NCBI GenBank assembly: GCA_016987375.1 | Contig: PJRA01000549.1 | Location: forward strand, 914,431-978,430 | Reading direction: 5' to 3' | Length of the DNA: 64,000 bases | DNA from: Brachionus koreanus | Lineage: Eukaryota; Rotifera; Eurotatoria; Ploima; Brachionidae | Part shown: positions 25,351-37,353 of the stretch, one piece after another | Numbering within the stretch: position 1 is the stretch's first letter | Layout of the letters: each line of letters opens with the position of its first letter | Notes under the pieces: generated by a model | Databases searched by the model: none | Told to the model about the DNA's origin: nothing | What the model saw: the letters and a program-made list of their open reading frames with translations, nothing else | Program-made: the position numbers and the translations under genes

Positions 25351-27011
25351 TTAGTTTGAAAAAAATCTGCTTTTAAAAAAAAATCCATTCTTTCTAAACT
25401 CTATTAATATTTAGCTGAATTGCTTGACGTAAAAAAACTAAAACAAAACAAAAGCAAAATTTGAGTTAACGATTTTGTTTGATAATTTATTTCAATCGTT
25501 TAATTAGTGTAGTTGTTGAATATTTTTTTCTTTCAAGGTAAATGTATAGAAACTGAATAACTTGTTTTAAGAAAAAAGTCGATTTGAATAGAAAGCCAAT
25601 TTTTCATCAAGCTAATAAAATAAGCAAAATTTTTGCTTGTTTAAAACTGAAAATAATTATAAAATTAAAATATTTAAGCGGATATTGATAAGAAAAAATA
25701 GTTCTCAATTATTTATGATTAATAAAAATTTCAAATTATATTTAATTTCAGATTATTTTAGGCGGTGATTTATCAAATTTTCACAAACGTTTACATTAAT
25801 AAATTAATATGTTTTTGTCCTTGATATTAACACGGCCTTGAAATGAAAATCAAAATCAAAATTATTAATATTTAATTAAAGTTGAAATTTTTAAAATATC
25901 AGCCAAGCTGTAATAAGATAATAACTGCTTCAAATTAAATTTAAGCAGTCAGAAAGTTTTTTTTAATCAAATTAGCATTAATCTCTTTTGAATTAGCACT
26001 CAGAAAAATATTTGAACTTAAATTTTTTAATATACCAATTTGATCTAATGATTTAGATATGATTATTGTCTAATGCATAATAATCATGCTTCTCAGCCAT
26101 TTTTTTACCCAAGGTAATTCAGACTTTATTAGAATTATGAAATTGGTATTAAATCATAAATAGGTTTAAGTTTATTTTAGTCTTTAATTGACGGAAATCT
26201 ATCACAATTCATATCTAAAAATAATAAAATACAGAATAAATTTGAATATTATTATCTTTTATAAATGAAGATTCAAATTGACGCCATTCAATTTTAGATA
26301 TTTAAATTGCTATTTAGTTGAATAATAGAAAAAACTTCAAACTGATTTTAAAATAAAATTGATCATTAACAGTTCAACTTTTTTTTTTAATATTTAATCA
26401 TGTTTTACTTTTTTTCTGATTGTAAAAATTGTTTGTTGTGCAACCTTTTAAATAAGAAATTGCAGTTTTTTCTCTTTTTAATAGAGATTTTTCCTAAAAA
26501 AATAGCTGACTCGAGATTTATTTCCGATTTTCTAATATATGATTTTTAATTTAAGTAAATATAGGAAAAAAATGAAACAATCTATTTTTGATCTTTGCTT
26601 GGATCTTTGCATTAATTTTTATTCAACAATCATGATAAACAAATAAATACTAAATTAGAATTTAAGTGAAATGATTCTGGCTGAATGGAATAAATGAGCT
26701 TAAAATGTCATTTAAATAAGTATAATTTATTTGAGTTCTGCAGGCTTAATAGATAAAAAAAACAACTGATAATTCTAAAATATTTCTTTTTCTATTTTAA
26801 TGACTTATTTTTAGCCATAAACAACTCAAAATTAATTGAACTTCCCGAATATTGGCAAAAAAAAAAGTTAATTTGCAACTAGAAAGCTTAGCTGAATTTA
26901 TTATCAAAAATTAATGATAAAAAAAAAGTTGAAAAAAAATTTTCTTATTTCACAAAGCTTTTTATTATCTTTAAAACATAATTATCAAAGAAGAAAAGTT
27001 TTACAAGTTTG

Positions 27012-27035
27012 CTTTCACATTTTAAAATGTGAAAG
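27012..27035. repeat. Perfect 24-bp palindrome
   Basis: The arm ctttcacatttt is followed immediately by its exact reverse complement, with no spacer. It sits alone in intergenic DNA with no matching flanks. Confidence 0.9.
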
Positions 27036-30000
27036 ACCTGATACGAGAAAAAAGTCCCTGAGTCGACAAGAAATTATCTTAAAATTTTAAGTTAATTTTT
27101 CTTTTTTATCAAAAATTGAATAAAATCTATTCGTTGAACGAATGACAATTTCTTATCAGTTTAAAAAATTTCTGAATATAAATACAACTTTTTAAAGTCT
27201 TTGTTAAAACTAAATTAAGATTTTTGTAAGCGATAAAACAGAGCTTGCAAAGGTTATAAATTTCAAATTGTTCGGAATTAACCAAAAACGCTTAGACACA
27301 ATTCTATAGGTTATTATATAAGTATTTCTCGGATCGTATCAGTTTTCAAGATTTTCAAATTTATATTAAACAAGATTCAAAGATAATAATTTGCCGTTTT
27401 TAACTTATTTTTTATGAATTTAAGGATTTAGAGTTAAGCCTAGATTGATTCATTTTTTTTAATTTATATTTAATAAGGGTTCTTTATATTTTCGTCTAAA
27501 CGAAACATATTAAAATAATTGAAAGAATAGTATGTGCTAATAAAACGTGTTTATTCAATCTTTATTAAAAATGAAACAGTTTAATTTAGAAAATTTGATG
27601 CCATTGTTAGTTCCTAGTATTATTCGAAAAATGAAATAATAATTTCACATTTTTGAAAATGAACCTATCGAATATGCTGCACACCTGTATACTAAGTTAT
27701 GTGTAATTTTCTTTGTTCATTTTATTCGTAGAAAATCCTCAATGATTTGATTAATAAGCTTTATCCACGTTTTTTTGCACTAGACTTTATTATTAGGGAC
27801 CATTGCTTAGAACGCTTCTTGATCAACTCGAATCCTGAAATCAATAGTTTCAACTACTAATCTAATTATGCACAATCAAAAGGAGTAGAATATTTTTCCA
27901 ATAAGGGAAACAAAATAAAAATTAATTTAAATATTATTCATATAATTCACGTTTACATAAAATGTGTAAATTGTCGTTTATTGGAATGATTGTGATTTTA
28001 GATTAAAAAAAAATAATTGTTTCAAATAAAAACAAAAAAAATATTGAAGCTATTCTTTATTTCAACAAGTATGTATGACTTAAAAATCTGCACAATTAAG
28101 TCAATAAGTTTAGTCAAGGCACGGATCACTAATTTGAAAATTTTCAAATAAGCTGTTATTCGATAATGTTCTAATTATCCTTGGGAACATTAAGTAGCAA
28201 AACGTGATTTATTTTCTTTTTAAGAAAAAAAGGCGATAAAATGCTTATTTTAAAATAATATTTAAGATTTAGCTCTATTTATTTTTATTCATTTTTTTTA
28301 TTTTGTTTATTTATCAGAATAGTTTTATAAATTAAATTTACCTGAACTTTATTTCAAGAATAGAGAAATTAATTCGATTAAATTTTTTATAAATTTAACT
28401 GGTTTTTGTTTAATGCTGGAAATATTCAAATATACTTCATGTTGCTTTAGCTTGCCACCTGAAGTTTATATTTTTGATTTTGACTTAAAGTCATCTTAGA
28501 AGCTTGTTTTTTTTTTCTTTAATTTTTCTACTTTTTAGAAAAACTAAGGTGTGTTTATCTAGAACAATTTTTTTTTTCCGATTTCAACAGTGAATCGAAT
28601 TGATTTTAAAATTTTAAAATTTAAAAAAGCTCTATTTTTAAACTTAATTAATTAATTTAAGCAATTTAAGATTTTATTTTCAAAAATTAGCCGTTTTTAA
28701 GTGAATTCTATTTTTATGCAAAACAATTCTTTGGGTACATTCGAAAGTTCTAAATAATTTCAAGTATTATATTCAAGTCTGAGGATGTGGGCGATGCCGC
28801 GTGGACTTAAAAAATTTAAGTTTAAATAAACAGGAAATTTCGTAACTAAGTAAGAGTAAATTAATTTTCTGAAAAAAAAAATTTAAATCCAATGAGTAAA
28901 AGCCAATATTTTTAAATAAAAGAATAGGAATTATTGATCGATTCTGTTTGGTTTTGAAAAAAAATATAAAAGTTCCAAATAAAATACGAAATTTTTCAAG
29001 CTTTAATAATTGAATTCTAGAAACGAATACCTTGGTAACTGAATTTGTGATTGAGCACAGAAAAAAATCAAGTTTTACGTAATGCTGGATTTGATTGAAT
29101 CAATTATTATTTAAGTAATGTATGAGAATTTTTCTCTTTTTTTTACCATTAACCCAAAAGACTGAATTAAAATCAAATTCAAGTCTCGTAACGAATCATT
29201 TAGAGCTTTAATTCAATAGATTGAAAGATAATTCCATCAGAACTTTGTTTTATTTCGATATGAATCTAGTTGCAATTCAATTGAATCTAATTATATTATA
29301 AAAAGCTTAATTCAATGGTGTATTTAGTAGTATTAGGGTCTCAGTGTCGAATACACAATAGGATAAAATCAGGGATTCAATTTAAATATTAATTACGTTC
29401 TCTAAACCGCGAGTGATATACTGCTTCTTTATAATTTTTTTTTGTTTTGCTAAGGCTATCTGTGTATAGAAAAACTAGAGAACTATAGGTAAATAGCGGA
29501 AATTTGATACAAAAAAATTTTACTTTTAATAAATTGAATTTTATCGATTGAATAATTTCAATTTTTTTTCAAGTTTACCAATTGAAAAGATCAAATGACT
29601 GTTTAGATTTTCGATGTTATATTAATTGTTATTTTTCTTGTAAGCTAATAGTTGTGAGTCTGAGTTTGTCATCCGATCCGAACCATGCAACTATTCCTTG
29701 TTGTTACTTTTTATATTCTTTAGTCAAATGTTTTCCTATTTGATTTCATTTTCAATCGTAATTCTATTCCTGCATTGAAATTTAGACTAGCAGCGACAAA
29801 CAAACTTGTTAAAAATTTTCAGAGATCATTTCATAAATTTTAAATGATGCTTTAAATTTTGCTTCATTTCCTATTTAAAAACAAAAATCGATTAGATTCC
29901 AAATTGGCACAAAATGTACCGATTCTTTTCTAGACTAAGCCCAAAAAATCTCGAGGATTAAGTTCATGCTCAAATACAAACAACAATAAGTTTGTTGTTT

Positions 30001-30582
30001 TTTTTTTCTATTTTAACAATCAAATTAAAGGCTTTTGAGTGGAATATTCACGTGTAGAGGCAAGGTATTGTGTCAATGATATGAAACAGGATATACTATC
30101 TGATTCTGGCTTTATATTTAGATCGAAAATCATGATTGGCAAGGATTTAAGTGCATTATTAACTCTGTTTAATTAGAAAATTTAAAGCTAAAACTTGTCA
30201 ATAATCGACGACAAGTAAATGGAATCAACAAGCAGTATTCGCACAGAAAATCCATTTCCTCAAAGCCATTATAGATAAAATCTTGATCAAATATTTACTC
30301 TAAATAAATCATTTTTTTAGTTCTTTGTTTCTAACTGAAGATTTATCCAAATAATAAATTGTCGTCAACTAAGTCTCTTTTCTTTCATTTTGTTTTATCA
30401 TTATTTATTAGAAAAACTATCGAATCTGATACGAATCTATGTGGAATTTGAAGTCGAGCACGGAACTTTTCCTCAAATTGTTTAAATACACCAAAATTTA
30501 TTAGATTTTTCTTTTTTTTTTTTGTCAAACTCAATTATCAGACTTATAATTTATTAGTTTCATCATAGTCATGGTGGTTTTG

Positions 30583-30871
30583 TTTAGAAGCGTCGATTTA
30601 GGGATTACGAACTATTCAGACAAAATGATCTCGAAAGTTTCTCAATCGATTTTCGCCTAAAATTCCGCACTGACAATTTTAGACACTTGAAAGCTCTAGT
30701 AATTAATAAAGGAAACAAGTTTCCTTCAAAACGACATAAACATTCCATAAAGATAAAACAAAGCTTTATATTTGATTTATTCATGCTTTCAAATACACCA
30801 AAGCGCATTTACCATCAACATTCATTATTTATTAAATTGATAAAAGTTAAAATAAAAATAAAAAAAAATTA
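30583..30871 (+). pseudogene. Possible PIF/Harbinger transposase N-terminal relic
   Basis: An open frame with no start runs about 96 codons. Its first part (RRFRDYELFRQND ... DFRLKFRTDNFRHLKAL) has the aromatic/basic pattern seen ahead of the catalytic domain in Harbinger-type transposases. The rest degenerates into Lys/Ile-rich sequence and no DDE motif follows. A weak, pattern-based call; it could be a chance frame. Confidence 0.25.
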
Positions 30872-30959
30872 AACTAAAAAACAATAAATATTTTTTTATC
30901 TCGTTTTATCTCGAGAAGAAAATTTTCTTTTAATGTGTTTAGGTTAATAAAAATTAGAA

Positions 30960-31200
30960 AAAATAAAATAGCTGGACAAGACGCGGCTAATATTTATTTG
31001 AGCAGATAAGATATTCTTGGTCAATATTCAAGAGCCAGGTTATCGAGCCGACTCTTATCATTAGTTTAAAAATAGCATGGCAAAGAATTAGCTAGAGTCG
31101 CGAGCGCGCATAGATCTCATGCAAATCACAATCTATTTTATTTTGTGTAATGCTTAAATCATTATTCAAATAGACCGTAATGCATAGAGCCAAGATAAGA
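30960..31200. promoter_or_regulatory. Candidate regulatory patch (GATA-like and octamer motifs)
   Basis: A patch with more balanced base composition inside AT-rich desert. It contains agataag (about 31006), cttatc (reverse GATA, about 31055), a gtcgcgagcgcgc block (about 31098-31110) and the octamer ATGCAAAT at 31119-31126. No coding potential. Regulatory function is inferred from motif clustering only. Confidence 0.25.
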
Positions 31201-33469
31201 ATATTATTTCAAGTGTCGTGACAATAAATAAATTGCAGCAATATTTTAATGTTGTTTTTCTATATTAATTCCGGTTCAAATTGATTAATTTAAAGTAGTT
31301 ATACTCAATCTAGTATAACAATAGACTGCATGATAATTCTGTATGCAAAGTTTACTTGATTAAGAATCATTTTGTAATTAATTTTTTATGTTACTTTAAG
31401 GACCATTCATAGCGCAGATTTTCTCTCTGTTTTCTTTTTTTCCAAATAAAAAGATATTTCTAATTGAAATATCATATTGCAAATATTTAGTTTTTCTTCT
31501 AAATCGAAACAATTTCAATTTTTGATTTTCTAAGTTGTATAAATAATTAAACAATTAGTTATTAATTAATTAGTCGAAATAATTCGACAAAAATGCTCCT
31601 TAACTTTTTTTCCAAATCGTTTGCCGGAAATTCAACTTTTTATTAAAGCTTAATATAGAAAAAAATCTAAATTTTTTTTGTCTCGAACTGGTATTGTCTA
31701 TTTTTGACAGAGAGTGAAACTTGATCAAAAGCGTATGACTTTCGCTGTTAATATATGATAGTTGATCAATTCTAAAAATAGCATGTAGCAGTCTCAATAG
31801 AATACCTTTATGGGATTTTAGAATCAAGTTTAGATCGCAGCAAGATTTTTTTTTATTGCATGAATTAAAATAGAGGAATTAGTTTCCAGGCTTAATTAGG
31901 CGAAAATATTGCAAATCGAAACACAATCAAAAACTTTTAATTTATAATCAGAAAAATCAATTCATTACATAGTTTAAATAGAAAATATTGTTTTTTCTTC
32001 ACTTGAATATTAGACTAGATTTGACATTCCATTAAAGTATTAAAGTCAACTAAACGCTTAATTCTATGATCGGACATTACCGGAGCATTAAAGGGCCTAA
32101 TCCAAAATTATGACTACCGATTCAAGCGTTCATACTTTTTTTTTAAAAGGCTTTTTAGTTCTTAATTTTTAATTGAATCCTTAATGGCATATGATTTGAG
32201 GCACTTATAAATCGACAACTATGACAACTAGAATGACAGATATTTTCCAAACTTAAGCCAAATAATTCTATTCCGTGAGATCAAGATACACACAAGCTTT
32301 ATTGACTAAGTTTCCTCTATTTTTGAGATTCATTAACAACTTAGGGAATAAAAGACTCTTATGAAAAAAACGAAAATTTCCAAATTTCCTGGGATTAATT
32401 CTTAATACTAAAGATTTATTCAGTTTCGTAACTATTTATCATTTGAATGAGCGCGCAGGCGGAAAAGCTGGCCAGGCTTGTGACTTTTTTGAATGTTCAA
32501 TAAAAAAAAAAAAAGATAAGAATTCCAAGATAAGACATTAATGGTGGTTTAGATATAGAACAATATTTACTTAAATATAAAATCAATTTTACCGAAACTT
32601 AAAATTGTACTTAAAAATAAAATTTAAAGAAATATTCAGGCTAAAACTACTTTTAAGATTAAATTTAAAGTTAACCGAATTTTCGATACGAATATTTGCT
32701 TTGAGATTGATCAAGTCAAATTATTAAGAGAGTACCTTATCATATTTTCTTAAACATCAAGCACTTGAGTGATTTAAACTGTTATTTGTAAGTAAAACAC
32801 AAAAAATAGAAAAATTTTTATTAGAGTTAGTAATAGATATTTTAAAAGTTATTTCAAGTGGTCTTGTAGGCAAATATTGGCATTACTAATCGAATAGACG
32901 GCTAACACTTAAAGTGTATCAATTTCAGCAATGACAAGGAAAATGCAAATTTCCTAAGGTAACAATCTTTTTCAGGTCTTTTTTTTCTTTTTTTTTCTTT
33001 TAATTTAAACAAAAAATAAAAGAGTGAATATATTAAAAATTTTAAAATAGCGATTCGTCGCCAAATTTTATCTTTGAGCATATTGATTGTTTTTGGCTAA
33101 ACTTGAGGAGATTGGCGCGATAATTTCTTACGAGCTTGTTTTTCTTGGAAAATCCAATTTTGCGATGACACAGATCATTTAATGGATCGAAATTAAGAAA
33201 TGATTATGGCAAATAATATGGCGAGCTAAATTGGCTTTAAAAGCTTTATTTCTCAAAAACAATAGCATAAATAACAACGACAACGTCGACGGCCAAAGAC
33301 GGCGCAGACAAAAATTAAGGGAGAAAAATTGCATTTAAATTTCAATATTTTTTTTCTTTTCGAAAATTTCTTCAAACATGATTAGATCTCTTTTTCTTGT
33401 CAGTTTTGTTTTTGGTGGACTTGATTATTATTTTTCAATTTTGCTACTATCTATATATTTTTGTTCATA

Positions 33470-33532
33470 GTCTCTCTCTTTCTCTCCATTTTCTCTATCT
33501 ATCTCTCTCTCTCTCTCTTTCTTTCTGTCTTT
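33470..33532. repeat. CT-rich microsatellite
   Basis: Runs of tctctctc interrupted by a few T/A changes. The apparent Leu/Ser-repeat open frame across it is a by-product of the repeat. Confidence 0.9.
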
Positions 33533-34151
33533 TCTTTGCAAAGAAGATAATTCATTTAATAACCATTCAAGCATTTCATTTAAAATATAAAATAATCTCT
33601 TTTAAAACGACAAAAAGCTACAGAAAAGATTTCAATTTTTTTGAAATTTAAAAATTTTAAATTCAATCGATGAGAAGCTTAGATCGAATAGGATTCGGAC
33701 CTTAGGACTTGACACACAAACTGTTCAAGATCTCTTCAAAATTTGGTCAAATGCATGAGAACAAAATTGCGAATTGGTTCACTGAGTTTTTTAAATGGCT
33801 AGACTATTGAAATCTTTTAATCATTAAGAATAGATTTCAAATTATCGTCATATAATTGTCACTTACAACCATTCGAAATTTATTAATGTCTTCGACTTTG
33901 AACGAATTGCTGCTTGAATGATTGTAATTGCAAGTTGCAAGCCTAGCTCCTCAGCTAAACTTGTTTATTTTATTTAGGTGATATATGTCTCTTTTAGATA
34001 GATAGGAAAATCGCGATTTTTGCTTTTCGGCACTAATATAATAGCCATGCCGTAAAACTAATACTTAATGCTTGTCGATTTTTCGCTTGTGAACACTCAT
34101 CAATTTTGGCCAAGTTGGTCAACCATTTACTTAATTCGATTTAAGTCACAT

Positions 34152-34195
34152 AACAACAACAACAACAATAACTCTCTCTTTTTCTCTTTCTCTCA
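34152..34195. repeat. AAC trinucleotide tract followed by CT-rich tract
   Basis: Five to six consecutive aac units (34152-34168), then ctctctctttttctctttctctc. About 450 bp before the zinc-finger start codon, probably promoter or 5' UTR. Confidence 0.85.
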
Positions 34196-34647
34196 TTCAA
34201 AAATAGAATAGATAAATAGTATTAGTTTTTTATGCAATTTTTTGTTAAAACATTTTTCTATATTTTTTTTCTTTGCTTTGTAATTTCTTTTCAGTGGAAT
34301 CTTTTACTTTATAAACTAATTTTAGATGTGACTCACTTTTAATTATTTATTTGATAAGCTAAATTATTTTGAATTAAAAAGAAAAGATTTTTATTGATAA
34401 GATCACGGCCAAATGGTTCAAAATTTTTATAATTATTTTTGTTTTCAATTTGAAGTTAATAAAATAATTAGATAGTGGTCAATTTTTTTTGAGTCTAAGT
34501 GTTCGGTATTTTGGCGCACCAAGATCAAAAATTTTCAAGTTTTAAATAAAACTTTATGCTTAATTTTTATTTAAATAATTAAATTTAGATCTAAATTAAA
34601 AACCATTTTTTCAATCTATCTTAAATAAGAAAAGAACTTAATTCTAA

Positions 34648-37353
34648 ATGTTGGAAAATACATTAGAATTGCCAACAAATACACTAGGTTGTTCGTCTTC
34701 ATCAATAGAATTGTCGCCCAAAGAGAACTTGTCCTCATCATCGTCGACGTCATCGCGTTCCGGCTCCTTGTACAATTACAAATCCAAAATAAAAAGACTT
34801 AGAAAGCAGAACTTGAGAAAATTGTACTTGAGAACAAAGTCTAAGAGGGTTGGTCAAGCTAAATTGGGATATTTGAAAGCGAAACGATACGCGAGTTTGT
34901 CCTCTGCGTCCTCTACATCATCATCAGTGTCATCATCGCCGAACAATTCTTTAGAACAAACACAATCAGAAGAAAAGAATCAACAAGCAAAAAAACCAAT
35001 GAAGCTTCACAAATTTTATCACTCGGTTCCATTCAAGTGTCCGTTCTGTTTCACTTTTAAAGAAATACCGCAGGATTTTATTGACCACTTGACTTCAGTT
35101 CATTTTTCAGACGTGAAGCTATTGTACGAAAGAAAATGTACCAAATTGATTGAAACTGGCGATAATCAACTGGACGAGACCACTGCTGCAACAAGTCTAG
35201 ATGAGATTCCGTCAAAACTGCGCAAAATGATAAGAGACCTCGAGAACGAGGATGAAAATGAGACTAAAGAAGAGATGGTAGTTAACTATGAGGAAAATGA
35301 CGAATGTCTTACAAATGAGACAAAAAATATTGAAAAAGAGCAAGAGATTCACACGCCGCCCAAGACGCCGCCATCGGAAACCATCAACAAGCCCGAAAGC
35401 ATCGAATCGCCTAAATCAAGCTATCTGAGCATGAATTCGGCTCTTTTGCCACCAAGAAAACAACAACGTTTGCTTAAATCACCATTCGAAGTTGATGACA
35501 ACCAAAAGACAGTCAAGAACCTACCATTTTCGGTACCTGCTCTTTTGTCTGATCAACAACAATCTAAAACAAATTACATGAGCTTAAACATAACTGGCAA
35601 TCATCAGACGACAGTGCAGAGTCAAGAGGCATCAATGAAATGCGCCATATGCGACCGTGGCTTTGAATACTATTCTAATTTGAGACGACATATTAAAACA
35701 AAACATAAAATATTTGGCAAACAAGTAAAAGAATATGTGATTAGACAAAATGCTAAAAAATCAGACAATGATCAATATTATAAGAATTTTATTGAATCAT
35801 CGGCAAAGACAGTTAGTCAATTGGCCCTAAATCCGGTGTTAAAAAAACCAAAAAATGAAAACGATGAATCATTTGACGATGACATTGACGAATCACAGGC
35901 TGAACTTGCTTCGTCTACATCTACAACGTCTTCGTTCTCAACTCACTCATCAAATACGGCCAATTTGTATGCCAACCAAGCTAATCCAGCTCTAATGGCC
36001 GCTGCTGCTCTATCTGCACACTTTCCTGCTCACATAATCAATCAACAACAAATGATGGCCTTTCTGACTCATTCAAACACTATGAATAAGCTAAAATCAA
36101 GTTTGCTTGAGTCTTTGCTTAATCGCAAAATGCCCGATAATGACGAGCAAAAAGAAGAAGCTAAAGTAAATCAATTTAGCAAGTTTATTCAAAACATTGT
36201 GGAAATGAACCAATTTAATCAATTGAACAATGCGTCTGTTCTAGCTACCATGAATCAAATGCCAAAAGTAAAAAATGAATCGCTTGATGAAAACGACAAT
36301 TCTGTTCAAGATACAGAAGCCAAGAAAGAAATCGATGCTGATTTGTATGACGAAGACAAAAAAGAAGACATTGAATACGAAGAAAACGATGTTGACCATG
36401 AGAACAGAGCTGAGGGGGAAGAATTGGACAATGAAAATGATGATATGCGATCAAGAACCTCGTCGTCAAGATCATTTCACTCGGATGGTCAGTCAAATCA
36501 CTTGACTCCTCCATCTGTCACTCCGAGTAAATTTATGTTCAATAACCCACTTGGTGGTCAAACTCATGCACCACCAATTAACCAGTTTGTTCTGGAAACC
36601 CATTTGAGAAATTTAACCCAGCAAAATTTTAGCCACCAGGCCTACCAGGCCTATCAGCAGAATCTACATCGTTTCAACTTGGCCAACCAGTCGTTTTTGA
36701 ATCACAATCCAGTCGGCTTGTTAAATCAGCAACAACAACAGCAGCAGCAGCAGTCAGCGGGTCAGCTGCAATCAGGATCTAGTGCGCCGTCAGTGCCCGG
36801 TACTACTAGACGCAAAAAGAGCAAAGACTTTTCCACTTCGTCAATGGTCCAATCTATGAGAAATCTACAATGCTCGCCGTCAAGTCAACAAAATAGCGAT
36901 CAAAATATTAGATTTAGCAGTGAAATATGGCGTTGTCCGTATTGCTGCTATGAAACAACCAGTGCTTCAAGATATAATAGTCATTTGGTGTGTCACGGTT
37001 GGAAGCCCTATCTTTGTCCGCATTGCGGCTCAAGATCCAACCGATTGCCGGACATGCGCACACATATTAGCACCTTTCATCCAGAATATAATGTAAATAC
37101 ATTTGTTGTTTTGAGCGAAGAGGAAGCAAAGTCAACTCTTAAGGATTATATGAAAAATAGAGCATTGATTAATAGAAAGCTAAAGGAGATGCGACCTCAG
37201 CCAAAATTTAAATGCAAGCTGTGTCCGTATGCTTCGTTGTACCAATTTAATTTGACCAAGCACGTCAAGAGTGTTCATTTGAGTGACGTTTATCACAATA
37301 ATACGACTACACCGACTCCCAGTCAAAATCAAAATGCTTCTCAAGATTCTTAA
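34648..37353 (+). CDS. Large C2H2 zinc-finger protein (901 aa, single coding exon), probable transcription factor
   Basis: Not matched to a named orthologue. Five C2H2-type fingers are visible: about residues 129-153 (FKCPFC...HLTSVH), 330-354 (MKCAIC...HIKTKH), 761-783 (WRCPYC...HLVCH), 788-811 (YLCPHC...HISTFH) and 854-877 (FKCKLC...HVKSVH). The last three form a spaced C-terminal cluster typical of DNA binding. Between them lie long low-complexity regions: Ser-rich N-terminus (residues 17-35 and 85-105), acidic Glu/Asp stretches (about 195-235 and 545-600), an Ala-rich patch, Asn/Gln-rich sequence and a polyglutamine tract (about 694-702, mixed CAA/CAG). Basic KSKIKRLRKQ near residue 45 may be a nuclear signal. 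The 9-kb upstream desert fits a developmentally regulated gene. Start is the first ATG after stop-rich DNA. Role is inferred from domain content. Confidence 0.9.
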   Translation: MLENTLELPTNTLGCSSSSIELSPKENLSSSSSTSSRSGSLYNYKSKIKRLRKQNLRKLYLRTKSKRVGQAKLGYLKAKRYASLSSASSTSSSVSSSPNNSLEQTQSEEKNQQAKKPMKLHKFYHSVPFKCPFCFTFKEIPQDFIDHLTSVHFSDVKLLYERKCTKLIETGDNQLDETTAATSLDEIPSKLRKMIRDLENEDENETKEEMVVNYEENDECLTNETKNIEKEQEIHTPPKTPPSETINKPESIESPKSSYLSMNSALLPPRKQQRLLKSPFEVDDNQKTVKNLPFSVPALLSDQQQSKTNYMSLNITGNHQTTVQSQEASMKCAICDRGFEYYSNLRRHIKTKHKIFGKQVKEYVIRQNAKKSDNDQYYKNFIESSAKTVSQLALNPVLKKPKNENDESFDDDIDESQAELASSTSTTSSFSTHSSNTANLYANQANPALMAAAALSAHFPAHIINQQQMMAFLTHSNTMNKLKSSLLESLLNRKMPDNDEQKEEAKVNQFSKFIQNIVEMNQFNQLNNASVLATMNQMPKVKNESLDENDNSVQDTEAKKEIDADLYDEDKKEDIEYEENDVDHENRAEGEELDNENDDMRSRTSSSRSFHSDGQSNHLTPPSVTPSKFMFNNPLGGQTHAPPINQFVLETHLRNLTQQNFSHQAYQAYQQNLHRFNLANQSFLNHNPVGLLNQQQQQQQQQSAGQLQSGSSAPSVPGTTRRKKSKDFSTSSMVQSMRNLQCSPSSQQNSDQNIRFSSEIWRCPYCCYETTSASRYNSHLVCHGWKPYLCPHCGSRSNRLPDMRTHISTFHPEYNVNTFVVLSEEEAKSTLKDYMKNRALINRKLKEMRPQPKFKCKLCPYASLYQFNLTKHVKSVHLSDVYHNNTTTPTPSQNQNASQDS

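Larger units (their letters stand above)
25351..34647. other. 9.3-kb gene desert between the membrane-protein gene and the zinc-finger gene
   Basis: No supported gene. Composition is mostly AT-rich with patches of normal complexity. Items inside: a perfect palindrome at 27012-27035, a transposase-like open stretch at 30583-30871, a GATA/octamer-rich patch at 30960-31200, a GC-richer patch at 33110-33310, and CT/AAC microsatellites at 33470-33532 and 34152-34195. Given its size beside a likely transcription factor, it may contain regulatory DNA and 5' UTR exons of the zinc-finger gene. That is inference. Confidence 0.6.

Noticed and set aside
31600..31827. 75-codon minus-strand frame
   Set aside because: No motif, no codon-level pattern, and surrounded by non-coding AT-rich DNA.
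33397..33651. 84-codon open frame with a Leu/Ser repeat
   Set aside because: It is produced by the CT microsatellite at 33470-33532; there is no other protein-like content.
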